Below, one piece after another: positions 48,747-57,323 of a stretch of 64,000 nt of DNA. The notes beneath the pieces were generated by a model, which saw only the letters and a program-made list of their open reading frames with translations, was not told the DNA's origin and made no database searches. This DNA comes from Alistipes putredinis DSM 17216 (GTDB lineage Bacteria; Bacteroidota; Bacteroidia; Bacteroidales; Rikenellaceae): positions 62,001 through 126,000 of the forward strand of contig NZ_DS499581.1 of assembly GCF_000154465.1 (NCBI RefSeq), given 5' to 3'. Both the position numbers and the translations under genes were made by a program. Numbering within the stretch: the stretch's first letter is position 1; the number at the start of each line of letters is the position of its first letter.

Positions 48747-49835
48747 ATGAGAAAAATCACCGATAAACTGCGGCGGATCAATCCGTTTGCCAGGAAAAAC
48801 GACGGTCCGCTGCCCCGGCCGCTACCGGGCGACCCGTCGCTGCGAGTCGTGAAGGTCTTCGTCGAAGGTTATGAGGACGTGGCTTTCTGGCGGGGCGTCT
48901 TCGACTGTTTCTCCAATCCTTACCTCTATTTCGAAATATCGGTGCCGACCCGCAAAGACCTGCCCAAAGGTAAGAAGGTGCTGATGTCGATGATTCCCGA
49001 ATCGTCGGAGAGAATGTTGCTTTGCGTGGATTCGGATTTCGATTTCCTGTTCAACGGAGCGACAGAGCAATCGCGCCTGATCCGCGACTCACGGTATATG
49101 TTCCATACTTACACCTATGCCACGGAGAATTACCTCTGCTATGCTCCCTCGCTGCACAACGTCTGCGTCAAGGCGACCAAGAACGATACCCGAATCTTCG
49201 ATTTCGAACGCTTCATGGCCGACTATTCCCGCACGATTTACCGTCTTTTTCTCTGGTATGCCTATTCGGCGAAGCTGTCGGACGAGCATGTGTTCACTCT
49301 TGTCGATTTCAAGTCTTCGGTAAGGCTCAACTACCTCGATTTGGAGGATAACGGGGCCCGGACGATCGCCTGGTTACAGCGCAATGTCGCCCGCCGCGAG
49401 CAAACGCTCGCCAGCAAGCATCCCAAACAGGCGGCGGAGTTGGACGATTTCGCCGCACAACTCGGTCGGCTCGGGGTAACGCCCGAAACGACCTATCTCT
49501 ATATGCACGGGCACACGTTGATGGACAACGTGGTGATGGTGCTACTGGAAACCGTATGCGAAAAACTGCGTCAGATGACTGCGGCGCGAATCACTGCCTC
49601 GAAAAAGGAGGGCGTGGCGCTGAAAAACGAAATGAGCAATTACACCAATACCCAGCGATCGATCCGGGACGTGCTGCTCGACAACGAGAATTATCAGGAC
49701 TGCCCTCTTTTCAAACGGCTCTACCGGGACATCGAGCGGTATATGGTACGTACGATCTGGCGGATGAAACAGCAGGGCGAGGTTCCTGCCTCCGAAACGA
49801 TTTTTTCGATCGTCCGCGGCTTTCGGCGACGGTAA
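48747..49835 (+). CDS. DUF4435-domain protein, TOPRIM-like
   Basis: A 362-residue cytosolic protein. After a basic N-terminus, the block VVKVFVEGYEDVAFWRGVFD (residues 34-53) and the strand MLLCVDSDFDFLFNG near residue 90 give the Glu and Asp-x-Asp pattern of a TOPRIM fold, as in the DUF4435 family. TYATENYLCYAPSLHNV near residue 120 is another family mark. The rest is helical and ends in a basic patch. DUF4435 proteins often occur beside ATPases; here the gene stands alone, next to a mobile region. A role in DNA metabolism or defence is possible but unproven. Confidence 0.78.
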   Translation: MRKITDKLRRINPFARKNDGPLPRPLPGDPSLRVVKVFVEGYEDVAFWRGVFDCFSNPYLYFEISVPTRKDLPKGKKVLMSMIPESSERMLLCVDSDFDFLFNGATEQSRLIRDSRYMFHTYTYATENYLCYAPSLHNVCVKATKNDTRIFDFERFMADYSRTIYRLFLWYAYSAKLSDEHVFTLVDFKSSVRLNYLDLEDNGARTIAWLQRNVARREQTLASKHPKQAAELDDFAAQLGRLGVTPETTYLYMHGHTLMDNVVMVLLETVCEKLRQMTAARITASKKEGVALKNEMSNYTNTQRSIRDVLLDNENYQDCPLFKRLYRDIERYMVRTIWRMKQQGEVPASETIFSIVRGFRRR

Positions 49836-49880
49836 ACGTGCGTTCGGGCACTACCAAAATGCCAAAAATTAAAACGGGCT

Positions 49881-49967
49881 GCCTAACAAGTCCGATTCTA
49901 ACATTTTCACCTCTGTCAGAATGCACTCTGACAGGGGGGGGGCTTTCAATTTCACGGATTTGTTAGA
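49881..49967. repeat. Nested inverted repeats with a G9 run
   Basis: The outer arms CTAACAAGTCCG and CGGATTTGTTAG (one mismatch) enclose an inner hairpin CCTCTGTCAGA/TCTGACAGGGG with loop ATGCAC. Nine G in a row sit at the foot of the inner hairpin. It lies between the DUF4435 gene and the truncated gene end next to the recombinase. Confidence 0.65.
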
Positions 49968-49977
49968 CAATCTTTAA

Positions 49978-50164
49978 TTAATCTTTCACATTGTAATAAA
50001 ATGGATAATCTTGTAGTTCTATTTTTGCTTGTTTTTTTGAAATTTTTACAAGAGGAAGTTCATTAATCCCATCTTTCATGATGGGATATAGTTTATTCCC
50101 CCGAACAAGGTAGCGATCTCTATTATCATCTGTACATATAGCAATCAATTTTGTCGCAGATTAA
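49978..50164 (-). pseudogene. 3' remnant of a truncated gene
   Basis: A minus-strand open frame of about 62 codons reads TKLIAICTDDNRDRYLVRGN and continues to LQDYPFYYNVKD then TAA. It looks like the end of a real protein but has no start, and begins exactly where the recombinase promoter region starts. The rest of the gene was probably removed by insertion of the recombinase element. No family recognised. Confidence 0.45.
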
Positions 50165-50184
50165 CAAAAAAAACGTTAAATTTG
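50150..50184 (+). promoter_or_regulatory. Recombinase promoter
   Basis: TTTG at 50150-50153 and TAAATTTG at 50177-50184, spaced 23 bases, a little long; the ATG follows at 50209. Confidence 0.5.
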
Positions 50185-50208
50185 CGCTAAAGATTGATTG
50201 ACAGCGTT

Positions 50209-51870
50209 ATGGAAAAATCGAAAAGAGTAGTCGGTTACGCCCGTGTTTCGACGGAGGCACAAGACATTACCCGTCAAATTGAACTTATTACGGCCTATTG
50301 TAGCGACCGAAATTATCATCTAATCAAAATCATTCAAGAGAAAATTTCGGGAGCCAGAAAGGACAGGAAAAGTCTAAATGAACTTTTAGATGTGGACGAT
50401 GCGGTCGCCGATATGATTATCGTGTCGGAACTCTCCCGTTTATCGCGTGAAGATGATATTTTATCCGTTCTTTCAACGATAAACGAACTTTTGAAACAAG
50501 GTGTCGATATTCTGTTTTTGGATAAGCAAGACCGCATTTATAAGGCTGGAACTATTTTATCCCTTTACGACATCATTACGCTGTCAGTAGAAGCCAAAGC
50601 AAGTGCCGACGAACGCTACAAGATTGCAGGTCGGATGCAGACGGGTTTACGCTCCAAACTGGCCGAGTTTAGCAATATGTTTGCAGGCGGTACGGTTCCT
50701 TTCGGCTACAAAGTCATTCACAATCCCGATTACAAACTGAACCAAACGCCTAAAAACCTGCTTGTCGTCGATGCCAAAGAAGCCGAAGCGGTAAAATACC
50801 TTTTTCAGCAGCTAATCGACGGCAATACGATACGGCAGACTGTAAGGGTTTACAATAAATTATACCCTTACAAACTCTCTTATTCGGGCATCTGCCGCAT
50901 TATCCGCAATCCCAAATACAAAGGGGAGATATACCGACGGGGAAAATTGTACGGCCAAATTCCCGAACTGCAAATCATCACGCCCGAAGATTTCGACAAG
51001 GCCAACAAACAGATGCGTGAAAACAGCCTGTTTCAAAGCAATGCTCCGAAATACTATAATCCGCTGAAAGGTTTGCTGTTTTGCCCGTGTGGATGCGGTC
51101 TTTACATGAAACCCAACCACAACAGCTATCTAATCTATCGTTGTTCAAGTGCTTATAACGACAAACAGAAATGCGAAAATTACGGCGTCAAATGCGCTTA
51201 TATCCTATCGTCCGTTTGGACTTGTGTAAAGGAAACCTTGCACACCGAGGAATACAAGCGTTTCAATACCCAGCGGGCAAATGAATTGCAGGGGATAAAC
51301 AAGCAGATTCGGGAAACAATCACCCGAAAAGTCAATAGCGTCGATGAACTGAAAACGCAATCGGCATCGTTGATTGCCAAAATCAAGAAACTGAATAATG
51401 ATGACCTTATTAATGAATTGGAAACCGATTATAATGTGCTTTGCAAACAAATCAAGCAAACCGAGCAGGAAATTTCCGAACTGAACGGACAGATAGCCGA
51501 AAACGATGCCGAAATAAAACGGAACGTGGAGCAGAAAGATTTTAGCAAGATGGAGCAGTCGGCCTTATACAAGGAAAAATTGCAAAAGGCCGTCTATCAT
51601 TCCCTCTCTGCCATGCGTGGCATTTTGGAAATAGTCTTTAAGAACGGCATGACACGTTACGTGCTGATTAAAAAGCACCGAAACGGCGGAACCTACCTTT
51701 TGCCCGATACGTTCAAAGGCGACATGGAGCGTAAACAAATTATCGTTCCGTCCTTACGAACCGACAAGGATAATCCCTATTCAGCCCAGCCGATGAATTT
51801 GCGCTACACGTTCGACGAATTTTTCAAAGCTATGCCCGTCGAAGAATACGAGATCCCGATAACGGAATGA
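50209..51870 (+). CDS. Large serine recombinase
   Basis: A 553-residue site-specific recombinase of the large serine type, used by integrative elements and phages. The catalytic Ser14 lies in VVGYARVSTEAQD; SELSRLSRED near residue 73 and the resolvase fold extend to about residue 145. A recombinase domain (FGYKVIHNPDYKLN to YRRGKLYG) follows. Then comes a zinc beta-ribbon with CPCGCG and CSSAYNDKQKCENYGVKC, and a coiled coil at about residues 370-460. The upstream in-frame TTG at 50194 is less likely than this ATG. It faces the ParB-like gene tail to tail. Confidence 0.92.
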   Translation: MEKSKRVVGYARVSTEAQDITRQIELITAYCSDRNYHLIKIIQEKISGARKDRKSLNELLDVDDAVADMIIVSELSRLSREDDILSVLSTINELLKQGVDILFLDKQDRIYKAGTILSLYDIITLSVEAKASADERYKIAGRMQTGLRSKLAEFSNMFAGGTVPFGYKVIHNPDYKLNQTPKNLLVVDAKEAEAVKYLFQQLIDGNTIRQTVRVYNKLYPYKLSYSGICRIIRNPKYKGEIYRRGKLYGQIPELQIITPEDFDKANKQMRENSLFQSNAPKYYNPLKGLLFCPCGCGLYMKPNHNSYLIYRCSSAYNDKQKCENYGVKCAYILSSVWTCVKETLHTEEYKRFNTQRANELQGINKQIRETITRKVNSVDELKTQSASLIAKIKKLNNDDLINELETDYNVLCKQIKQTEQEISELNGQIAENDAEIKRNVEQKDFSKMEQSALYKEKLQKAVYHSLSAMRGILEIVFKNGMTRYVLIKKHRNGGTYLLPDTFKGDMERKQIIVPSLRTDKDNPYSAQPMNLRYTFDEFFKAMPVEEYEIPITE

Positions 51871-51873
51871 AAA

Positions 51874-51911
51874 AAGAGGGCGATTGCTATAATGGCAATC
51901 GTCCCCTTTTC
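51874..51911 (+). terminator. Recombinase terminator
   Basis: AGGGCGATTGC and GCAATCGTCCCCT pair (small internal mismatch), followed by TTTT, just after the recombinase stop. Confidence 0.8.
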
Positions 51912-51934
51912 GGTTCGGCTAAACGACCGAACAA

Positions 51935-52774
51935 TTAAAGATGTTCCCGTAACAGATCAAGGATTACTTGTTCTTGTGTCTGCGTAGAGGTTTTGCGGGC
52001 ATTTTGGATTTTATCCGCCTGCCATTGGGCAAGTTTTTTTAATTTCTCCTCTATTTCAAGCGTGTAGGCCGCAGCATCTTCGGCTACATTGTAACCGTCT
52101 TGGATGAATGAAATCAAATACTTTTTAGCGAGGAATTTAGCCGTGAATTTTTCACTTGCCGCTTCAAACCATTTGCGGCTCTTGGCACACCACCCGTCAG
52201 CCTCTTGCAGACATTGGGGCATTTCACGGGTTTTAAGACTTGCCACCAAATCTTTGGCTTTGAGTTTGTTGTTGCCACACGCCCAAAGCGAGATTGTCGA
52301 AAGCGGGAAATTGCGTCGTTGCAATTCCATAGCAAAATCAAAGGCCGCATTTGTTTCCTTAATGGCCATTGCGGGGGCTGCCATGTAGTCGGAACCTTTC
52401 CACGTTTTCGTGCAAATGTTCATTTCGGCAATGAGTAATGCAATGGCAATCTTTTTATTCAGCGGTTCAATGACTACTAAATCTTCAAGCGGCAAGCCTA
52501 ATTCAAGGTAGGCTTTCAGACGGTGCTGACCGTCCAAAACAGCGTAATAATCCTTTGCATGTTCATCGGCAATATCGTTGCCGTCCAAATCGGTCAGATG
52601 ACCGTTTGATTTTATGACCTCTTCACCGTTCACCGCCGTAATGGGACACAATATCCCATGCTCGGAAATAGAATCCTTTTTTACTTTAATTGCTTTTTCG
52701 TCGGTAGGACGATTACCTTTAATAAACGCGAATTTATTCGCATCCGAAACGTTCAGAACATTCAACTTATTCAT
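51935..52774 (-). CDS. ParB/sulfiredoxin-like protein
   Basis: A 279-residue cytosolic protein with the ParB-like nuclease (sulfiredoxin) motif YYAVLDGQHRLKAYLELGLP near residue 80, which in ParB binds CTP or nucleotides. The N-terminal part (DEKAIKVKKDSISEHGILCPITA) fits the same domain. The remaining helical part (residues 115-279) has a helix-turn-helix-like stretch FPLSTISLWACGNNKLKAKDL but no recognised family. It ends tail to tail with the recombinase. It may be an element maintenance or regulatory gene. AAGGAG lies upstream of the ATG but 13 bases or more away. Confidence 0.75.
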   Translation of the reverse strand: MNKLNVLNVSDANKFAFIKGNRPTDEKAIKVKKDSISEHGILCPITAVNGEEVIKSNGHLTDLDGNDIADEHAKDYYAVLDGQHRLKAYLELGLPLEDLVVIEPLNKKIAIALLIAEMNICTKTWKGSDYMAAPAMAIKETNAAFDFAMELQRRNFPLSTISLWACGNNKLKAKDLVASLKTREMPQCLQEADGWCAKSRKWFEAASEKFTAKFLAKKYLISFIQDGYNVAEDAAAYTLEIEEKLKKLAQWQADKIQNARKTSTQTQEQVILDLLREHL

Positions 52775-52809
52775 CGTGTTTTGTACTCCTTTTACAGAGG
52801 GGCTTAAAT

Positions 52810-54516
52810 TAGGGACAGTCGCGAAATAGGCTTAAAATTATAACAAATTGATTGTCAATGTGATAAAAATTTCATATCTTAGCTACAGGAATTAAAAATT
52901 CCTCCGAACACCCTGGAAAAGTGACTTTCGGAGGAAATGAGCAAAAATAACTCATGGCAAAAGTACGAAATTTATCTGACATTCAGCAAGAGATTGCATT
53001 TACAGAGTTTGATTTTTATCAGCGATACGAAGAGAGCTTCAAAACATCGGAACTTGGACGGATCAAGTCACTTCTTCCTCTTCGAGAGATGGCGATATCG
53101 TTCGGTTTAGTAGAAGAGAAGCCGAAGAGTTTGAGAGTGAAGCGAGGACGAAAGTCCTTCTTCACACCTGAGGGCAAGGTGGCGTTGGCGTTCTTGAAGA
53201 TGTATACAGGATTGTCAGCTCCGAAGCTGATGGATGCGTTGAATGGAAACATCCATTATCAGATCTTCTGCGGGATCAGGATCAGTCCTGAGAACCAGTT
53301 GACAAACTACAAGCTGATCGACAGCATTCTGGTAGAATTGTCCAAGAAACTGAAGATTCAGGAGCAGCAGAAGGTACTTGCAGATGCATGGAAGCCGTAC
53401 ATGAAGAACCTTGATACTGTCTATACAGATGCCAGCTGCTATGAAAGCCTGATGCGCTTTCCAACTGACGTGAAGTTGCTTTGGGAATGTGTAGATAGAG
53501 CATACAAGATGATGTGCGGTATCAGTTCTCAGCTTGGTGAGCATCGAATGAGAACAAAGTACAATGATATCGACAAGGCGAACCTGGCATATAGGAAGCA
53601 GCGCAAACATACTCATAAGCAGACCAGAAAGATGATAATGAGACTGCTTGCATTGCTGGGCAAGATACTGGGAGAAATCCGCAGACAGATGCGCGTCCAT
53701 CCGGATGAAGAACTATTGAATTACAAGCAGTTGGATATGCTTGAGACTGTCACAAGGGTATATCGTCAGCAGAAGAACCACTTCAAGAGTGGTGACTCTC
53801 GTGAGAGTATCCCTAACCGTATTGTAAGTCTCAGCAAGCCTTACATCAGACCGATAGTCAGAGGCAAGGAGACCAAGATAGTCGAATTTGGAGCGAAGTG
53901 CAACAACATATTGATTGACGGAATATCGTTTATTGAGAAGCTATCATTCAATGCATTCAATGAAGGAACGAGACTTAAGCACTGTGTGTCATTGTCGAAG
54001 AAACTTACAGGCGTTGATGTAAAAAAGATAGGTGGCGACCAGGGTTACTCGGGTAATGACAACAGAACTTTCTGCAAGGAGAATGGTATTGAAACCTCAT
54101 TCACTCAGAAAGGACGAACTGGAAAGAATGAAGTTAAGAACGCTACTAAACGAGAACTTGCACGCGTTCGAGCTACAGCAATGGAAGGCTCTTTTGGAAC
54201 TCAGAAGGAGCATTATGGTCTGCGAAAGATTGCTGCAAGGATAAAATCGACAGAGATCATGCTGATCTTCTTCGGTATCCACACAGCAAATGTGGTAAAC
54301 CTTGCAAGACGAGAGTCAGTCCAAGTAGCTCTTGCAGCCTGATGTTCCACGCATGGAACACGACTTTACGGGAGTGGTAGCTCCAGACGTGACTGAAAAT
54401 GAAAAAATCGGCCCTAAAAACAGAGCCGATGATATAAAAAACGATGAGTATGATCGGAAAAATAAGGGAAAGTCTGCTGGTTAATTCAAATTGAAGGAAT
54501 TAAATGACTATCCCTA
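52810..54516 (+). mobile_element. Insertion sequence with DDE transposase and terminal inverted repeats
   Basis: The ends read TAGGGACAGTC (left) and, inverted, TAGGGATAGTC (right), differing at one base. AAT flanks both ends (52807-52809 and 54517-54519) and could be a 3-base target duplication, but the AT-rich flanks make this uncertain. The element is 1.7 kb with one gene. It sits just upstream of the ParB-like gene. Confidence 0.8.
52954..54342 (+). CDS. IS transposase, DUF772/DDE type
   Basis: A 462-residue transposase with an N-terminal DUF772-like domain (VALAFLKMYTGLSAPKLMDAL) and a DDE core. The likely catalytic residues are in TVYTDASCYE near residue 152, KIGGDQGYSGNDNRTF near residue 358, and ATAMEGSFGTQKEHYGLRKI near residue 410. 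It is full length with no frameshift, so the element may be active. It resembles the IS5/IS1182 type; I did not settle the family. Its base composition differs from the neighbours. Confidence 0.9.
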   Translation: MAKVRNLSDIQQEIAFTEFDFYQRYEESFKTSELGRIKSLLPLREMAISFGLVEEKPKSLRVKRGRKSFFTPEGKVALAFLKMYTGLSAPKLMDALNGNIHYQIFCGIRISPENQLTNYKLIDSILVELSKKLKIQEQQKVLADAWKPYMKNLDTVYTDASCYESLMRFPTDVKLLWECVDRAYKMMCGISSQLGEHRMRTKYNDIDKANLAYRKQRKHTHKQTRKMIMRLLALLGKILGEIRRQMRVHPDEELLNYKQLDMLETVTRVYRQQKNHFKSGDSRESIPNRIVSLSKPYIRPIVRGKETKIVEFGAKCNNILIDGISFIEKLSFNAFNEGTRLKHCVSLSKKLTGVDVKKIGGDQGYSGNDNRTFCKENGIETSFTQKGRTGKNEVKNATKRELARVRATAMEGSFGTQKEHYGLRKIAARIKSTEIMLIFFGIHTANVVNLARRESVQVALAA

Positions 54517-54517
54517 A

Positions 54518-54729
54518 ATTAATTAATTTATGAACTCGGGGCCGAACGATCAAAACCGCCCCTCCTTCGGATGAATAAAAGTAGTTCTATTTTTTAACTG
54601 CAATCATATCATATAGTAATGTACCATTATCTAATGGTCACCTATTCGTGACTTGGGTGCATCTGTAATTCTGCTACCGCGGGCCCTCCCCGGAGAGGAC
54701 TCGAGACACTACGCCTCCAAGGAAGTACA
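54518..54729. other. Unassigned sequence right of the insertion sequence
   Basis: No gene. It contains small inverted repeats (GTCAC/GTGAC near 54638 and a CCTCTCCGGGGAGG-type hairpin on the minus strand near 54690). I could not fold a tRNA here. It may hold the right end of the mobile region. Confidence 0.35.
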
Positions 54730-55074
54730 TCAAATAATATCTTGAAAAGCCGCTTCCGACATCCGTTCAAGGACCGTATCCGTTTTGGAAGCAGATAGTG
54801 GGCTCCGTTTTATCGGGCCGTATTCGACAGCCCGCATATTCAACCGCACAAGCCCTTCTCCGTTTATTTCATTCTTCAATACTATAAATTCCCTGACGCT
54901 TCCTCTCTCCCGGCAGAAAACGGCACGCCGCGACACCTCTATTTCAAGTCTTTTCTTAAAATTATTGTAAAGATAAACAAAAAAATGAAACCAACGGCTA
55001 TATTCTAACAATTTTTTGACATAAAGAACAAAAGACAGATCGAAGACATTCTGATCGTGCTGCCGGGAATTCAT
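54730..55074 (-). CDS. Hypothetical protein, doubtful
   Basis: A 114-codon frame starting MNSRQHDQNVFDLSFVLYVK and ending RMSEAAFQDII. The second half (EFIVLKNEINGEGLVRLNMR) looks protein-like. The first half is less convincing and no family is recognised. No promoter found. It could be a remnant of an older gene next to the mobile region. Confidence 0.3.
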   Translation of the reverse strand: MNSRQHDQNVFDLSFVLYVKKLLEYSRWFHFFVYLYNNFKKRLEIEVSRRAVFCRERGSVREFIVLKNEINGEGLVRLNMRAVEYGPIKRSPLSASKTDTVLERMSEAAFQDII

Positions 55075-55087
55075 CGGGAATCTGTAT

Positions 55088-55127
55088 AAAAAACGCTTCG
55101 GCCCGGCAAAATATTGCCAGGCCGAAG
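55088..55127 (-). terminator. Terminator of the HdeD-like gene
   Basis: CTTCGGCCTGGCAA and TTGCCGGGCCGAAG on the minus strand pair with one mismatch, followed by six T. Confidence 0.85.
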
Positions 55128-55150
55128 ACGAATCGGAACATTATCGACCG

Positions 55151-55720
55151 TTACAGCTCCTTGCGCAACCGCCGCAGAGTGACAGCGTGTGCAATCAAAT
55201 CGACACCGGCCAGCAGCAGGGACAATCCCACCCAGAACACGACTACACCGACACCGATAATCGGATTGAACAGAACGAGAAACGCGGAAATAATCACGAG
55301 AATACCCAGCGTCATCGTCCAGCCGGCGCCCTTGATACCCACACCCATCATCTCGCTGGCGACGCCGACGGCCATGAATCCCCGGAAGAGGAGCCAAAAG
55401 CCGAGCACGAACGGCAGGATCGTGAAGAGCATCGACGGGGTGCACAGCAGCAGGATACCCAGCAGGATTTCGATTACACCGCCTGCGATGTACCATCCCA
55501 TGCCCGACCCGGTGGGAGCCTTCGTACCCAAATACAGTTCGAAAGCGCCCGAGAGAATCACGACGATCCCGAACAGCACGGAAAGCGCGAGATAAGTGCC
55601 GCCCGGCTCGAAAAAGACGACGATGCCCACGATGAAGAAAATAATACCGAGCAACATGGAGAGCTGCCAATTGTCGATGGAGTGTCGGAATCGACCGACA
55701 TCATAAATTTTATCTGCCAT
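55151..55720 (-). CDS. HdeD-family (DUF308) membrane protein
   Basis: A 189-residue integral membrane protein with six hydrophobic segments arranged as repeated pairs, as in the E. coli acid-resistance protein HdeD. Marks are LLGIIFFIVGIVVFFEPGGT, GIVVILSGAFELYLG and the later repeat LGILVIISAFLVLFNPIIGV. It ends HAVTLRRLRKEL. A role in acid tolerance is known only for the E. coli protein; here it is inference. Confidence 0.88.
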   Translation of the reverse strand: MADKIYDVGRFRHSIDNWQLSMLLGIIFFIVGIVVFFEPGGTYLALSVLFGIVVILSGAFELYLGTKAPTGSGMGWYIAGGVIEILLGILLLCTPSMLFTILPFVLGFWLLFRGFMAVGVASEMMGVGIKGAGWTMTLGILVIISAFLVLFNPIIGVGVVVFWVGLSLLLAGVDLIAHAVTLRRLRKEL

Positions 55721-55863
55721 AATAATACGAATTTAAGTTTCTACCTGGTATCCGCAAGAAACCTGCCAAACCCGGAATCGCCTTTCGACCGCATGGATTC
55801 GGAGAGATGGAGCGCTCTTCCCATTTTTTGAATTTTTCTCTTCCGATTCTTAATTGTTATTTC

Positions 55864-55871
55864 TACCTTTG
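55864..55871 (+). promoter_or_regulatory. panCD promoter -7 box
   Basis: TACCTTTG, perfect consensus, 36 bases before the panC ATG. Confidence 0.55.
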
Positions 55872-55907
55872 CCGCCGTCAATACGACTAACTTTTCAAAC
55901 CAAGAAA

Positions 55908-56744
55908 ATGGAAACAATCACAAACAGCGAGGAACTGCGCCGGGCACTCGGCAGCCGGAACCGGTCCGGCATCGGATTCGTCCCGACCATGGGTGCGCTC
56001 CACGCAGGACACCGTTCGCTGGTTGAACGCGCACGCCGGGAGTGTGCGACCGTCGTGGTGAGCGTATTCGTCAATCCGACACAATTCAACGACAAAACCG
56101 ACCTGAAAAATTACCCCCGGACCCCGGAAGCCGACCTGCGCCTGCTCGAAGAGGTCGGTGCGGACTATGTTTTCATGCCTTCGGTCGAGGAGGTATATCC
56201 CGAACCCGACACCCGCACGTTCGACTTCGGCATGATCGACAAAGTGATGGAGGGTGCGACCCGACCCGGCCACTTCAACGGCGTGGCACAGGTCGTGAGT
56301 CGGCTTTTCGATCTGGTGAAACCTGCCAAAGCCTATTTCGGCGAGAAGGACTTCCAGCAGATCGCGGTAATCCGCGAAATGGTACGCCAACTGCGCATTC
56401 CGGTCGAGATCATCCCCTGCCCGATCGTGCGCGGAGAGGACGGGCTGGCGCTTTCGTCGCGCAACACCCTGCTCGATACGGATCACCGGACGGCGGCCCC
56501 TTATATATATAAGGTATTGAAGGCTGCGGTCGAAAAATCCCATCAGACGACACCCGACCAGCTCGCAGCCTGGGTTACGGCACAGGTAGAGAGCAATCCG
56601 CTGCTGAAAGTAATCTACTTTCAGGTCGTAGATGCGGCGACCATGCAGCAGGTCCGCACCTGGGAAGAGAGCCCGGCTATACAGGGCTGCATCGCCGTAC
56701 AGGCCGGAGATATTCGTTTAATCGATAACATCAAATTGCGATGA
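55908..56744 (+). CDS. panC: Pantothenate synthetase
   Basis: A 278-residue enzyme joining pantoate and beta-alanine with ATP to make pantothenate. The nucleotidyl-transferase motif is PTMGALHAGH near residue 26, with the HIGH-like GH at its end. KAYFGEKDFQQIAVI near residue 145 and the KMSKS-like ALSSRN near residue 182 complete the site. The start METITNSEELRRAL agrees with the promoter; a longer in-frame start at 55854 lies upstream of the expected transcript. It overlaps panD by 4 bases. Confidence 0.96.
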   Translation: METITNSEELRRALGSRNRSGIGFVPTMGALHAGHRSLVERARRECATVVVSVFVNPTQFNDKTDLKNYPRTPEADLRLLEEVGADYVFMPSVEEVYPEPDTRTFDFGMIDKVMEGATRPGHFNGVAQVVSRLFDLVKPAKAYFGEKDFQQIAVIREMVRQLRIPVEIIPCPIVRGEDGLALSSRNTLLDTDHRTAAPYIYKVLKAAVEKSHQTTPDQLAAWVTAQVESNPLLKVIYFQVVDAATMQQVRTWEESPAIQGCIAVQAGDIRLIDNIKLR

Positions 56745-57100
56745 AATTCCAGATCGAAGTTCTCAAATCCAAAATACACCGCGTTTCGGTCACACAGGCC
56801 GACCTGAACTACGTGGGCAGCATCACCATCGACGAGGAGTTGATGGATGCGGCCAACATGATCGAAGGCGAAAAAGTACAGGTACTGGACGTCGATAACG
56901 GCGAACGCCTCGAAACCTATATTATCAAAGGAGAGCGGGGCAGCGGTGCGATCTGTCTGAACGGCCCTGCCGCACGCAAGGTGCAGGTGGGCGACGTCGT
57001 AATCATCGCCTCCTACGCCCTGCTGGATTTCGAAGAAGCCAAAGCCTTCAAGCCCTGGGTGATATTCCCGGATACGAAAACCAACAAGCTGATCCGGTAG
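56741..57100 (+). CDS. panD: Aspartate 1-decarboxylase proenzyme
   Basis: A 119-residue pyruvoyl enzyme making beta-alanine for PanC. The self-cleavage site is Gly26-Ser27 in LNYVGSITIDEELM; Ser27 becomes the pyruvoyl group. LNGPAARKVQVGDVVIIASYA near residue 75 is the usual core. The ATGA overlap with panC shows translational coupling. A terminator follows the stop. Confidence 0.96.
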   Translation: MKFQIEVLKSKIHRVSVTQADLNYVGSITIDEELMDAANMIEGEKVQVLDVDNGERLETYIIKGERGSGAICLNGPAARKVQVGDVVIIASYALLDFEEAKAFKPWVIFPDTKTNKLIR

Positions 57101-57120
57101 AAAACTCCGGCAAACGATCG

Positions 57121-57151
57121 AAAATCCTGCCCCGCAACGGCAGGATTTTTT
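57121..57151 (+). terminator. panCD terminator
   Basis: AAAATCCTGCC and GGCAGGATTTT form an 11-bp stem with a 7-base loop, followed by TT. Confidence 0.9.
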
Positions 57152-57188
57152 CATACGCGGTACGAACCGTCAAAAATGCCCCTAAATA

Positions 57189-57220
57189 TTTGGTGACGCA
57201 GTCGATAACCCATATATTTG
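57189..57220 (+). promoter_or_regulatory. Promoter of the DUF456-M16 operon
   Basis: TTTG at 57189-57192, 20 bases, TATATTTG at 57213-57220: perfect consensus, giving a leader of about 98 bases. Confidence 0.8.
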
Positions 57221-57323
57221 CATAAAAGTTCCCGAAAAGCGAGGACATACGCCAAACAAGTTCGGCACAGCCTGACGGAGAACCGAAAAAAACGATGCAA
57301 CCTATTTTGCCGGCCGCATTTTT

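Noticed and set aside
54600..54720. Possible tRNA fragment next to the insertion sequence
   Set aside because: A T-loop-like TCGAGTC is present but no acceptor or anticodon stem can be built.
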